Below are positions 7,138 through 14,659 of a DNA stretch of 38,905 nucleotides, one piece after another. Position 1 is the stretch's first letter. Every line of letters begins with the position of its first letter. The position numbers and the translations under genes were made by a program. Source of the stretch: Halorussus litoreus. GTDB taxonomy: Archaea > Halobacteriota > Halobacteria > Halobacteriales > Haladaptataceae. A model generated the notes under the pieces. That model was not told the DNA's origin, did no database searches, and saw nothing but the letters and a program-made list of their open reading frames with translations. The stretch lies in the NCBI RefSeq assembly GCF_003382685.1, contig NZ_QLVG01000055.1:1-38905 (forward strand), written 5' to 3'.

Positions 7138-7431
7138 CTACTGGTTGGGCTCCACCACCGAGACGCAGCCGTCGCCCGTCGCGACGACGTCGTAGCCGAA
7201 AAACGAGAAGCGGACGGTGCCGGCGTCCCGGGTCGTGCCGTCGTGTCGGTCATCGAACAGGGCGTCGAGCGCGTCCGGATCGATGGACTCGGCCAGCGGG
7301 TCGATAGCGGTCGGGTCGGTACCCGAGGCGGTCGCCACGGCGGTCACCACGGTCTGGCTCAGCGGTTCGTCGTCCGATACGTCGTCAGTCGAGTTCGTCT
7401 CGCGACGGAGTTCTGATTGCTTCTCGCTCAT
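7138..7431 (-). CDS. HalOD1 output-domain protein
   Basis: A 97-residue stand-alone HalOD1 domain, a haloarchaeal output module otherwise found at the ends of two-component and sensory proteins. The core reads LSQTVVTAVATASGTDPTAI, then a DPDALDALF helix and the strands TVRFSFFGYDVVATGDG. The start is the Met at 7431 (MSEKQSELRR); the frame stays open upstream to 7572, but that stretch is Arg/Pro-rich and unlike the acidic domain, and a TATA-like element (ATATAAA, minus strand, about 7580-7586) would put the transcript start near 7555. It follows the HTH_10 regulator on the same strand after a 178-bp gap. Confidence 0.82.
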   Translation of the reverse strand: MSEKQSELRRETNSTDDVSDDEPLSQTVVTAVATASGTDPTAIDPLAESIDPDALDALFDDRHDGTTRDAGTVRFSFFGYDVVATGDGCVSVVEPNQ

Positions 7432-7609
7432 GGATTGAATCGATGTCGGGCGTCCGCAGTGCCGGGCTCCGGACGGGGAGCGGTCCCCGAAGGAGACTGC
7501 GCCCGGTCCCGGACGAGGACTCCTCTGCTGCACTGTTCGGGAGCCGAGAGGGTACGCTGTCCGGTTCAGCACCGAACGGGTTTATATGGGCGTCACGAAT
7601 AAAGCGGGC

Positions 7610-8254
7610 TCAGTCCTCGACTACGACGGTCGCAGAGACGAGGTTACGGAGGCCCCGTCGGAGCCGCTTTGAGACCGCCCGCGGGGAGACCTCGAAGCGC
7701 TCGGCCAACTCTTCGAGCGTGACCGCGCGCGGGTCGTCGAAGTAGCCCGCCTCGAACGCCGCCGCGACGGTCCGGCGCTGGTCGTCGGTCAGGCCGTACC
7801 GCTCGCCGGCTTCGACGTCGGCGAGCGTGTGAATCCACTCCAGTTGGAGGTCGATGTCCCGGTCGGCGCAGTACTGTTGGAGTGCGACGACCGCCTCGTG
7901 GTCTGGCGACCGGAGGCGGAGCCGCCAGAACTTTTCCTGCCGGTAGGCTTCGAGCAGGGTCACCCCCGACTCCGCGATGCCCGCGGCGAGTTCGAGCCCA
8001 TCGATCCACGTCGCACGGACCAGCGCGCCGCCCTCCACGCGGTCGAGCACCGCGATCTCGCCGACCTCGGGGTCCTCGCGGACCGCGGTCACGAGCGCGT
8101 CCACGTCGTCGCCCCAGACCCAGAAGAACGGCAGGACGGCATCGCCCGTCGGCACGATGCGTTCGAGTTCGACCCGCACGTCGGGCGAGGCCGCGAGCGC
8201 CCGGCCGAGCGGGAACTCCTCGACAGGAACCGAGACCGCCGCGATGACGCTCAT
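7610..8254 (-). CDS. Bacterio-opsin-activator-type HTH_10 regulator
   Basis: A 214-residue haloarchaeal regulator. The N-terminal 150 residues form a GAF/BAT-like sensory region (MSVIAAVSVPVEEFPLGRAL, then LPFFWVWGDDVDALV). The C-terminal HTH_10 domain spans about 160-212: YGLTDDQRRTVAAAFEAGYF, then VTLEELAERFEVSPRAVSKR. This combination is typical of the Bat-like family, with dozens of paralogues per haloarchaeal genome, so the target genes cannot be named. It is divergent from the E1-alpha gene across a 131-bp gap and lies upstream of the HalOD1 gene, so either may be a target. Confidence 0.88.
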   Translation of the reverse strand: MSVIAAVSVPVEEFPLGRALAASPDVRVELERIVPTGDAVLPFFWVWGDDVDALVTAVREDPEVGEIAVLDRVEGGALVRATWIDGLELAAGIAESGVTLLEAYRQEKFWRLRLRSPDHEAVVALQQYCADRDIDLQLEWIHTLADVEAGERYGLTDDQRRTVAAAFEAGYFDDPRAVTLEELAERFEVSPRAVSKRLRRGLRNLVSATVVVED

Positions 8255-8385
8255 GGGATCAGAGCTTCGACGCGGTTCCGGAAGGGCGTTTGGGTGACCG
8301 ACTGGCGGTTGCTTGCGAATTCGCAGTCCACAAATGGTCTCCGAGTTCCGGAACCACTATGCGAGGGGCGGCCAAACCGCGGTTC

Positions 8386-9486
8386 ATGAACCGAATCATC
8401 GGCGAGCGCGACCTCTCGGAGGTGGCGTTCTCTCCGGAGGAGGCGCGGGCAACCTACCGGGAACTGGTCCGAGCGCGGGCGTTCGACGACAGGGCGCTGG
8501 CGCTCCAGCGACGCGGCTGGATGAGCAGCTGGCCACCGTATCGAGGTCAGGAGGGCTCGCAAGTCGGGGCCGCGATGGCGATGGCCGACGACGACTGGCT
8601 GTTCCCGACCTACCGGTCGAACGCGATGCAGATCGCCCGCGGCGTGCCGATTAGCGACATCCTCCTCTTCCGGCGGGGCCGCCCGGAGTTCCACTCGGAC
8701 CACGACGTTCCGAACTTCCCGCAGGCTGTGCCCATCGCCACCCAGATTCCCCACGCCGCCGGCGTCGGGATGGCGATGAACTACGAACGAGCGGTGAAGG
8801 GCGACGGCGCGAAGGCAGGCAGCGATGATGGAAATAGCAAGGACGACAACTCGGCCGTGCTCTGCTACTTCGGCGACGGCGCGACCAGCGAGGGCGACTT
8901 CCACGAGGGGCTGAACTTCGCGGGGGTGTTCGACGCGCCGACCGTCTTCTTCTGCGAGAACAACGAGTGGGCGATTAGCCTGCCGCGCCACCGCCAGACC
9001 GCAAGCGACAGCATCGCCGAGAAGGCACAGGCGTACGGGTTCGAGGGCGTGCAGGTCGACGGCAACGACCCGCTCGCGGTCCGCGGGACGGTCGCGGCCG
9101 CGCTCGACCGCGCGCGGGCGGGCGACCCGGTGCTGGTCGAGAGCCTGACCTACCGGCAGGGTGCCCACACCACCAGCGACGACCCGAGTCAGTACGAGGA
9201 GACCGCCCGCGAGCTGCCCGACTGGCGGACCGCCGACCCGGTCGATCGGTACGAGTCGTACCTCCGCGAGCAGGGCGTCCTCGACGACGAGTTCGTCGCG
9301 GAGGTCGAAGCGGCGGTCGAGGAGGAACTCGACGAGGCCGTCGAGCGCGCCGAGTCGGTCGAACCGGGCGACCCCCACGACGTGTTCGACCGGGTGTACG
9401 AGGACCTTCCGCCGAGACTGCGCGACCAGAAGGCGTGGCTCGACTCGTTCCGCGCGGAACGCGACGTCCAGGAACTCGATCACTGA
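8386..9486 (+). CDS. Thiamine-diphosphate 2-oxoacid dehydrogenase E1 component, alpha subunit
   Basis: A 366-residue E1-alpha protein of the pyruvate/branched-chain 2-oxoacid dehydrogenase type. It shows GWMSSWPPYRGQEGSQVGAA (residues 44-63), the DxxFPTYRS substrate region, and the thiamine-diphosphate motif starting GDG (163-165) and ending ENN (191-193). HRQTASDSIAEKA is the usual phosphorylation-loop region. A hydrophilic insertion (about 138-156, KGDGAKAGSDDGN) lies just before the motif. The chosen start is MNRIIGERDLSEV; an in-frame ATG at 8359 would add nine residues. No E1-beta, E2 or E3 gene is adjacent, although E1-alpha works as an alpha2-beta2 complex. It is therefore probably an extra paralogue, or pairs with a beta subunit encoded elsewhere. 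Confidence 0.85.
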   Translation: MNRIIGERDLSEVAFSPEEARATYRELVRARAFDDRALALQRRGWMSSWPPYRGQEGSQVGAAMAMADDDWLFPTYRSNAMQIARGVPISDILLFRRGRPEFHSDHDVPNFPQAVPIATQIPHAAGVGMAMNYERAVKGDGAKAGSDDGNSKDDNSAVLCYFGDGATSEGDFHEGLNFAGVFDAPTVFFCENNEWAISLPRHRQTASDSIAEKAQAYGFEGVQVDGNDPLAVRGTVAAALDRARAGDPVLVESLTYRQGAHTTSDDPSQYEETARELPDWRTADPVDRYESYLREQGVLDDEFVAEVEAAVEEELDEAVERAESVEPGDPHDVFDRVYEDLPPRLRDQKAWLDSFRAERDVQELDH

Positions 9487-9523
9487 CGCGACTGGAGTGA
9501 GCTGACGCAGATAGGAATCGCGC

Positions 9524-9754
9524 TCAGTCGATAGCCATGTAGGTCTTGGTGTCGGCGACGCCGTCGAGACCCGAGACGTCCGAGGAGGCGGCGTGGAGGA
9601 CGTCGTACACCTCCTCGGCGTCGGCTTCGACCACGATGTCGAAGTCGCCGGCTACGACGTGGGCCTCCGACACCCGGTCGAGTTCGCGCACGGACGCCAG
9701 CACGTCTTCGGACCGCCCGGCGGCGGTCTTCACCATGATGAACGCGTGAACCAT
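9524..9754 (-). CDS. Stand-alone RAM (Lrp/AsnC ligand-binding) domain protein
   Basis: A 76-residue protein that is just the RAM domain of Lrp/AsnC regulators, with no HTH. It begins MVHAFIMVKTAAGRSEDV, has the core AHVVAGDFDIVVEADAEE and ends DTKTYMAID. Stand-alone RAM proteins form oligomers that bind amino acids or similar ligands and can modulate partner proteins. The start is the Met at 9754; the upstream in-frame Met at 9784 would be too close to the likely promoter (minus-strand GGTTTTTGTC, about 9780-9790). It is divergent from trkA, and a same-length paralogue follows trkA on the other side. Confidence 0.87.
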   Translation of the reverse strand: MVHAFIMVKTAAGRSEDVLASVRELDRVSEAHVVAGDFDIVVEADAEEVYDVLHAASSDVSGLDGVADTKTYMAID

Positions 9755-9840
9755 CGCTGTGTGTGATTCTGTACCATGCGACAAAAACCTTCGGGTGGGG
9801 TAACATTATTGAATGCGTCGCGCGTAGCGTACTTCATACC

Positions 9841-10536
9841 ATGCGATTCGTTATCATTGGTGCAGGTCGAGTCGGGCTGCGGACCGCCCGCGTGCTCCGG
9901 GAGGAGGGCCACGACGTCACCATCGTGGAGGCCGACGCCACCAAGGCCCAGCGGGCGCGCAACGACGACTTCGAGGTGGTCGAGGGCGACGGCGCGCGCG
10001 AGGAAGTGTTAGAGCGGGCCGACCTCGCGTCCGCCGACGCGGTGGGCGCGCTCACGGGGGACCTCAACGTCAACTTCGCGGCGTGCATGGTCGGCAAACA
10101 CCACGGCGCGCGCACGGTCCTGCGCATCGACGAGGACTACCGCGAGGACATCTACCGGAAGTTCGCCAGCGACGTCGACGAGGTGGTGTACCCCGAACGG
10201 CTGGGGGCCATCGGTGCGAAGAACGCCCTGCTCGGCGGCAACGTCCGGGCCATTGCCGACATCGCCCAGAACCTCCAGGTGGTCGAGCTCACCATCACCG
10301 ACGACTCGCCGGTGAAGGGCTACTCGATGGGCGAACTCTCGCTCCCGGCGAACTCGCGCATTCTCGCGTTCGGCAAGGCCGACGAGGCGATGGGCATCCC
10401 GCTGCCCGACGACTCGCTGGCGGTCGGCGACCGCGTCGCGGTGCTCGCCGACTTCGAGGTGCTCGAAGACGTGCGCCAGATCCTGGTCGGGGACGCCAGC
10501 AGAGCCACCGCGGACGCGATGGCGGGGGGATCGTAG
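9841..10536 (+). CDS. trkA: TrkA-type potassium-uptake regulatory protein (RCK: TrkA-N plus TrkA-C)
   Basis: A 231-residue cytosolic nucleotide-binding regulator of Trk/Ktr potassium transporters. The TrkA-N Rossmann domain starts MRFVIIGAGRVGLRTARVL (GxGxxG at 7-12), followed by VTIVEAD, whose acidic residue binds the NAD ribose. The TrkA-C domain runs from about 140 to 220 (LQVVELTITDDSPVKG, then LAVGDRVAVLADFEVLEDV). The start is the ATG at 9841; the frame remains open upstream, but that sequence lies in the divergent promoter. No membrane subunit (TrkH) is adjacent. The next gene begins at the base after its stop, so trkA and the downstream RAM gene form one unit. Confidence 0.9.
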   Translation: MRFVIIGAGRVGLRTARVLREEGHDVTIVEADATKAQRARNDDFEVVEGDGAREEVLERADLASADAVGALTGDLNVNFAACMVGKHHGARTVLRIDEDYREDIYRKFASDVDEVVYPERLGAIGAKNALLGGNVRAIADIAQNLQVVELTITDDSPVKGYSMGELSLPANSRILAFGKADEAMGIPLPDDSLAVGDRVAVLADFEVLEDVRQILVGDASRATADAMAGGS

Positions 10537-10767
10537 ATGGTCATCGCCTACGTCATGGTGAAGGCCAACACCGGCGAGGCCGACCGGCTCAAGAGCGCCA
10601 TCCTCGACCTCGACGGCGTGGTCGACGCCCACATCGTCGCTGGCGACGTGGACCTCATCGCCAAGCTGGACGTTGATTCGCCGGCGGACGTGAAGGCCAT
10701 CGCGGCCGACGGCATCCAGAGCGTGCAGGGCGTCGAGGGGACCCAGACCTACATCGCGATGGAGTAG
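10537..10767 (+). CDS. Stand-alone RAM (Lrp/AsnC ligand-binding) domain protein, second copy
   Basis: A 76-residue RAM-only protein (MVIAYVMVKANTGEADRL, AHIVAGDVDLIAKLDV, TQTYIAME) aligning without gaps to the protein encoded at 9524-9754. It starts directly after the trkA stop with no intervening base, so it is very probably co-translated with TrkA. By family it should form oligomers and bind a small ligand. Its coupling to trkA suggests it modulates potassium uptake, possibly as an additional sensor; that is inference. It converges on the DUF5813 gene. Confidence 0.87.
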   Translation: MVIAYVMVKANTGEADRLKSAILDLDGVVDAHIVAGDVDLIAKLDVDSPADVKAIAADGIQSVQGVEGTQTYIAME

Positions 10768-10827
10768 CTTCGCCTGCGCCACCCTTCATAGGCAACTTCT
10801 CGCAAGCCACCTTTCGCGGTGTCTCTC

Positions 10828-11385
10828 TTACAGTGGTGTCCCGCCCGCGTCACCCGTGGGGCCCGAATCTCCCTCGTCGTAGTTCTGCTTCGCGCGCTCG
10901 CGGAACCCGGCCGCCGGCTCGCGGTAGTCGTAGCCGGGGATGAGACCCTGGACCCACGTCCCCTCGACGTACTCGACGATGGCCTTCGCGTCCTCGGCCG
11001 CGCGGTCGGGGTCGCCCTGCACGAAGTCCACGGTGATTACCACGTCCTCGCCCTCGCGCTCGACGGTCGGTGGCGTGGCCTCGTCGGCGCTGGCGACGGT
11101 GTGGGCGTCGGCCAGTCGGCGCTCCAGCGTCTCGAACCAGCCGTCCCGGACGACCTCGGCGACCGTCTCGCCCGCGACCACGGCGTCGATACCGGGCGTC
11201 GTGACGGCCACGCGGTACTCGCGTCGGTCGGACTCGTCTTCCGATTCCTCGCCGCTCGACTCGCCGATCACGCTTACCACGCCGTCGAGCGACGTGAACG
11301 TGGTTTCGAACTCGTCGTTTTCGTCGTCGACCCGCTCGAACGACGGATGCTCCCGAAACGCGCGTTCGACTCGCTCGTCGGTCAT
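10828..11385 (-). CDS. DUF5813-type haloarchaeal protein
   Basis: A 185-residue acidic soluble protein resembling the haloarchaeal DUF5813 family. Recognisable stretches are MTDERVERAFREHPSFERVD at the N-terminus, the central GWFETLERRLADAHTVAS and the conserved YVEGTWVQGLIPGYDY near residues 150-165. The function is unknown; there are no transmembrane segments or obvious catalytic motifs. The start is the ATG at 11385. The frame continues upstream to 11541, but that part is a Thr-Ala run encoded by the hexamer repeat and is not like the family N-terminus. An insertion rich in Ser/Glu/Asp (SSGEESEDESD) sits at about 45-55. Confidence 0.75.
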   Translation of the reverse strand: MTDERVERAFREHPSFERVDDENDEFETTFTSLDGVVSVIGESSGEESEDESDRREYRVAVTTPGIDAVVAGETVAEVVRDGWFETLERRLADAHTVASADEATPPTVEREGEDVVITVDFVQGDPDRAAEDAKAIVEYVEGTWVQGLIPGYDYREPAAGFRERAKQNYDEGDSGPTGDAGGTPL

Positions 11386-11450
11386 TGGCGGTTCGTAGGT
11401 GTCTCGGCGGAATGTGGGTTTCGCTCCGGGACGGTCGAAATCTCGATGGC

Positions 11451-11526
11451 GGTGCTGTCGCGGTTGCTGTGGCTGTGCGGTCGCTGTTGCAGTTGCAGTT
11501 GCTGTCGCGGTTGCGGTTGCGGTTTC
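11451..11526. repeat. Degenerate hexanucleotide tandem repeat (about 12 units, TTGCGG-like)
   Basis: Units such as TTGCTG, TCGCGG, TTGCAG and TTGCGG follow one another for about 75 bp, with one apparent single-base slip near 11481. The same hexamer type, on the opposite strand, recurs at 34436-34513. It lies just upstream of the DUF5813 gene and about 180 bp from tRNA-Leu. No gene is assigned to 11386-11706; the stretch holds this repeat, GC-rich sequence and the hairpin at 11648-11678. Confidence 0.8.
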
Positions 11527-11647
11527 ACACGAGGATTCCACCGCGAGCGAACGGATGTGAGCGAGCGGACCAAGGAACCCTCGAACGAGCGCCGAAGGCG
11601 CGAGTGAGGGGGTGACGCAGTGTTTTTGGTCGAGCTTTTGCCAGCGA

Positions 11648-11678
11648 AGGACCGGTGAGCCATCGGCTCACCGGTCCT
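11648..11678 (-). terminator. 13-bp perfect hairpin downstream of tRNA-Leu
   Basis: AGGACCGGTGAGC (11648-11660) and GCTCACCGGTCCT (11666-11678) are exact reverse complements around the loop CATCG. On the minus strand this lies about 29 bases past the mature 3' end of tRNA-Leu, after a short T run (minus-strand CCTTTTGC, about 11687-11694). It may mark the end of the tRNA transcript or be a processing structure. Archaeal termination depends mainly on T runs, so the hairpin's role is uncertain. Confidence 0.45.
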
Positions 11679-11706
11679 GAGCGCAGCAAAAGGTCGTCGG
11701 TCGTAT

Positions 11707-11790
11707 GCGAGGGATGGGATTCGAACCCATGGACTCCTACGAGAGCGGGTCTTAAGCCCGCCGCCGTTGGCCAGGCTGGGCAACCCTCGC
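11707..11790 (-). tRNA. tRNA-Leu (anticodon TAA)
   Basis: The minus strand reads GCGAGGG at the 5' end and CCCTCGC at the 3' end, a perfect 7-bp acceptor stem. The anticodon stem-loop is GCGGG-CTTAAGA-CCCGC, giving anticodon TAA, which reads the UUA (and by wobble UUG) leucine codons. The T arm contains GGTTCGAATCC. A long variable arm (CTCGTAGGAG) makes it a class II tRNA, as expected for leucine. Total length is 84 nt; CCA is not encoded and no intron is seen. Confidence 0.96.
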
Positions 11791-11923
11791 GCGATTCCCG
11801 ATTGTCGGGTCGGCAGGAAGTGGGTTTCGGTCCTGCCGCACTCGTCACTTGCTGGTCCGACCGTCGCTGGGCCATCTGTCGAAAGTATTAATTTGAGGGT
11901 ACCACACGATACGGACGAAGCAC

Positions 11924-12706
11924 ATGATCGGCGGACTCGCCAGAGGACTGTTCTACAGCCTGTTCAACCCGTCGTCGTTCGTCGCGGCGCGGACCGACAC
12001 GTACGCATCCGAACGACTGGCGAGGCTCCGACTGACGGCTCGTCTCACCGTGATCTACTTCCTGAACCTCCTGCTGTATGCGATCCCGCTGACGTTGGCG
12101 GGGTTCGGTGATGTCGGGGGGACGACCGCGCCGACCGCGTTCGCAGGACTCGTCGCGCCGGTCGTCGGGAACCCCGACTCGGCGTGGCGGTTCGTCTCCT
12201 CGCTCGTCCAGAACAGCGCGTTCCTGACGGCCGCGGCGGCGCTGACGCTGATCACCTTCCACACCGGGGTCATCGCCACGCGATCCTCGCAGGGGTTCCT
12301 CCAGACGCTCCACACGGTCGTCTACAGCACGAGCGCGTACCTCGCGGCGATCTTCACCGCGGTCTGGTACCTCTCGACGAGTACGGCCGTAGAGGTGGCA
12401 GACGGGCTCCTCATCTACTGGCAGGCCGAGTTCGTCTACTTCTTCATCGACGTGCTGGGCGCGCCCGTCGGCCTGCCGGGCGGCCGGCCCAGCCCCGTGG
12501 AGGTCTCTCAACTGAGTACCGGCGGGACGGTCGCGATTGCGCTCCTCGTGGTCGCGCTGCTGTACTACCTCTACTCGCTGTACCTCGGATCGCGGATTAA
12601 CCACCACACGAGCCGGTTCACCGCCGGACTGGTCGTGTCGATCGTGGCCGTCTCGCCCGCCATCTACGTGGTGGGCTCCATCCTCGCTGCAACGACCCTC
12701 CCCTGA
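11924..12706 (+). CDS. Yip1-like multi-pass membrane protein
   Basis: A 260-residue integral membrane protein with about five to six hydrophobic segments, for example LTVIYFLNLLLYAIPLTLAG (about 40-60), AFLTAAAALTLITFHTGVI (about 100-118), TVAIALLVVALLYYLYSLYL and LVVSIVAVSPAIYVVGSI. The N-terminal FYSLFNPSSFVA and the hydrophobic pattern match haloarchaeal YIP1-domain proteins; their molecular role is unknown in archaea. A TATA-like TATTAAT (11886-11892) lies about 32 bp upstream, giving a short leader. The bPH-domain gene starts six bases after the stop, so these two and the following lipoprotein gene look like an operon. Confidence 0.7.
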   Translation: MIGGLARGLFYSLFNPSSFVAARTDTYASERLARLRLTARLTVIYFLNLLLYAIPLTLAGFGDVGGTTAPTAFAGLVAPVVGNPDSAWRFVSSLVQNSAFLTAAAALTLITFHTGVIATRSSQGFLQTLHTVVYSTSAYLAAIFTAVWYLSTSTAVEVADGLLIYWQAEFVYFFIDVLGAPVGLPGGRPSPVEVSQLSTGGTVAIALLVVALLYYLYSLYLGSRINHHTSRFTAGLVVSIVAVSPAIYVVGSILAATTLP

Positions 12707-12712
12707 GAACCC

Positions 12713-13252
12713 ATGTCCGCAACGACCCAGACGCAGAGCGACGGCGACTCGTCACAGGACGCCGAGACGGCGCTCCTCGAAACGCATCCGACGCTGAAAC
12801 CCACGCTGATCTGGCTCGGGCTGACGGTAGCGACGGGACTGCTCGCGACGGTGATCCTGCTGGCGAACCCCGAGTTGCTCGGTGCACCGGAGTTCACCGA
12901 GATCGGCGTCCTCATCGTCGGCTTCCTCACGGCGGCTGGCGCGGTCCGGTTCCTGGTCCGACTGTACATCCTCAAGCGGATGCGATACGTGGTGACGACC
13001 CGGGGAGTCCGACGAGAGTACTCGCTGCTGTACCGGACCCACTCGCGCGAACTCCCGCTCTCGAAGATCCGGAGCCACGAGCTCCGACGCGGTCGCATCG
13101 AGACCGTGCTGGGGATCGGGAGCGTGGCGTTCCTCTCGACCGGCGCGACCCGCGGGATGGGCCACATCGTCTTCGACAACGTCGACGATCCAGCGTCGGT
13201 TCGCGAGGCTGTGAAACGACACCTCGTCTCGAACGATTCGGCAAGCGAATGA
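12713..13252 (+). CDS. Bacterial-PH-like (bPH_2/DUF304) membrane protein
   Basis: A 179-residue protein with an acidic, disordered start (1-22), two transmembrane helices at about 32-51 and 63-85, then a bacterial PH-like domain at about 90-165. The bPH_2 signature is RYVVTTRGVRREYSLLYRTH followed by LPLSKIRSHEL, VLGIGSVAFLSTGATRG and HIVFDNVDDP. Such domains occur in small membrane proteins of unknown function, often next to other membrane genes. It follows the Yip1-like gene by six bases, and its stop overlaps the start of the next gene (13249-13252), indicating translational coupling. Confidence 0.83.
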   Translation: MSATTQTQSDGDSSQDAETALLETHPTLKPTLIWLGLTVATGLLATVILLANPELLGAPEFTEIGVLIVGFLTAAGAVRFLVRLYILKRMRYVVTTRGVRREYSLLYRTHSRELPLSKIRSHELRRGRIETVLGIGSVAFLSTGATRGMGHIVFDNVDDPASVREAVKRHLVSNDSASE

Positions 13253-14526
13253 TGCGGCGGCGACAGTTTCTCGCGGCCGGAGCAGTTCTCTCGACTGCGG
13301 GCTGTCTCCGGTCGGTCACCGAAGGGAACGCGACCGAAACCGAGGGCGGGCCGGACGGCACAACCGAAGCTGGGTTTTCTGACGCGTCGACGACCGACGA
13401 CGAAGTCCGGACCGAATCCGAAACAGAGACTGAGACCGAAACCACGACCGCGACTCCAGAGGCACCCGAAACGGTGACCAGCGGGTGGTCGATGCCCCAC
13501 GCTGGCCCCGCCAACCAGCGGTACGCCGACGTCGACGGGGTCCGGGGCGACCTCACGGCGGTGTGGACGTTCGAACCGGGCGATGAAGGAATCCCGCTCG
13601 ACCTGACCGAACCCGTGTTTCGCGACGGCACGGCGTACGTCGCGTCGAACACCGAGGACACCGTATGGGCGCTCGACCCGACGAGCGGGACGCCGGAGTG
13701 GTCGGTCGAGGTCGACGGTCCGAACGACCAAGCCATCATCGACGGGACGCTCGTCGTGGCCGGTGACGCCGGAGTACGCGGGTTCGACCCCGAGTCCGGC
13801 GACGAGCGGTGGACCGCCGACGTGGACGCTCGCTACTACCAGTTCCACTCGGCGAGCGACGGCACCGCGTACGTCGTCGACGGGACGTCGGTGTACGCGA
13901 TCGACGTCGAGACCGGCGACAGCGCCTGGCGGTCCCAGGAATTCGAGGAGAACGTCTGGGGTCTCGCGGTCCGAAACGGAACGATCTGTCTGACCCAGAG
14001 CAGCAACCAAAACCCCGGGAAGGTCGTCGGACTCGACGCCGACGACGGGACCGAGCTGTGGCGGAGCGGAGGCCTCTCTGGCGGCGGCACGTCGAGCGCC
14101 CCGTCGATGGCAGACGGCCGCGTGTTCGCAGGCGATGTCGGCCACATGATCCACGCGTTCGGGGTCGACGACGGCTCCCGGGCGTGGGCAGGTCAGACGA
14201 ACGGGTCGACCCACATCACGCCGGCCGTCGGCGATTCGACGGTGTACGCTATGGGAGCCGGCTCGACCGTCTACGCGTTCGGTTCGGAGTACGGAAGTCT
14301 GGAGTGGCAAGTAGACACCGGAACCGGCGAGTACAGTTCGCCCGCGGTGACCCGTGACACCGTCTACGTCGGAACCGAGGCGGGAGTCCACGGCTTCGAC
14401 CGCGAGTCGGGCGACGAGGTCGCACGGTTCGAGATCGACGAAATCGTCGAGCAAATCGTGCCCGCCTCGGGGCTGCTCGTCGCCACGAGCGACACTGCGG
14501 CGTACGGACTCGTCGGTACCGAGTGA
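13249..14526 (+). CDS. Tat-exported lipoprotein with PQQ-type beta-propeller
   Basis: A 425-residue exported protein. The N-terminus MMRRRQFLAAGAVLSTAGC combines a twin-arginine motif (RRQFL) with a lipobox ending at Cys19, typical of haloarchaeal Tat lipoproteins. A low-complexity Glu/Thr linker (about 25-75) follows, then a seven- or eight-bladed PQQ-like propeller with repeated blade signatures (TVWALDPTSGTPEWSVE, VYAIDVETGDSAWRS, VVGLDADDGTELWRS). No quinoprotein catalytic features are evident, so it is more likely a scaffold or binding propeller than a dehydrogenase. It overlaps the bPH gene by four bases. A similar lipoprotein is encoded next, suggesting tandem duplication. Confidence 0.87.
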   Translation: MMRRRQFLAAGAVLSTAGCLRSVTEGNATETEGGPDGTTEAGFSDASTTDDEVRTESETETETETTTATPEAPETVTSGWSMPHAGPANQRYADVDGVRGDLTAVWTFEPGDEGIPLDLTEPVFRDGTAYVASNTEDTVWALDPTSGTPEWSVEVDGPNDQAIIDGTLVVAGDAGVRGFDPESGDERWTADVDARYYQFHSASDGTAYVVDGTSVYAIDVETGDSAWRSQEFEENVWGLAVRNGTICLTQSSNQNPGKVVGLDADDGTELWRSGGLSGGGTSSAPSMADGRVFAGDVGHMIHAFGVDDGSRAWAGQTNGSTHITPAVGDSTVYAMGAGSTVYAFGSEYGSLEWQVDTGTGEYSSPAVTRDTVYVGTEAGVHGFDRESGDEVARFEIDEIVEQIVPASGLLVATSDTAAYGLVGTE

Positions 14527-14659
14527 GCCGTCGAGCGCAGGTCCCCGCGACACCGAGGGAGCCGTCGCCACCGAGCGAGTGAACGATTTTCCGGGCGTGT
14601 CGTGGTGGCGAAGTGTCGCATTTCGGGTGATTAATGAGGTCGTAGTCCGACACGCGACC

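Noticed and set aside
7036-7416. Plus-strand ORF with runs of Gly then Pro
   Set aside because: It exists only because the 24-G/24-C tract reads as GGG and CCC codons; the remainder is the shadow of the HalOD1 gene.
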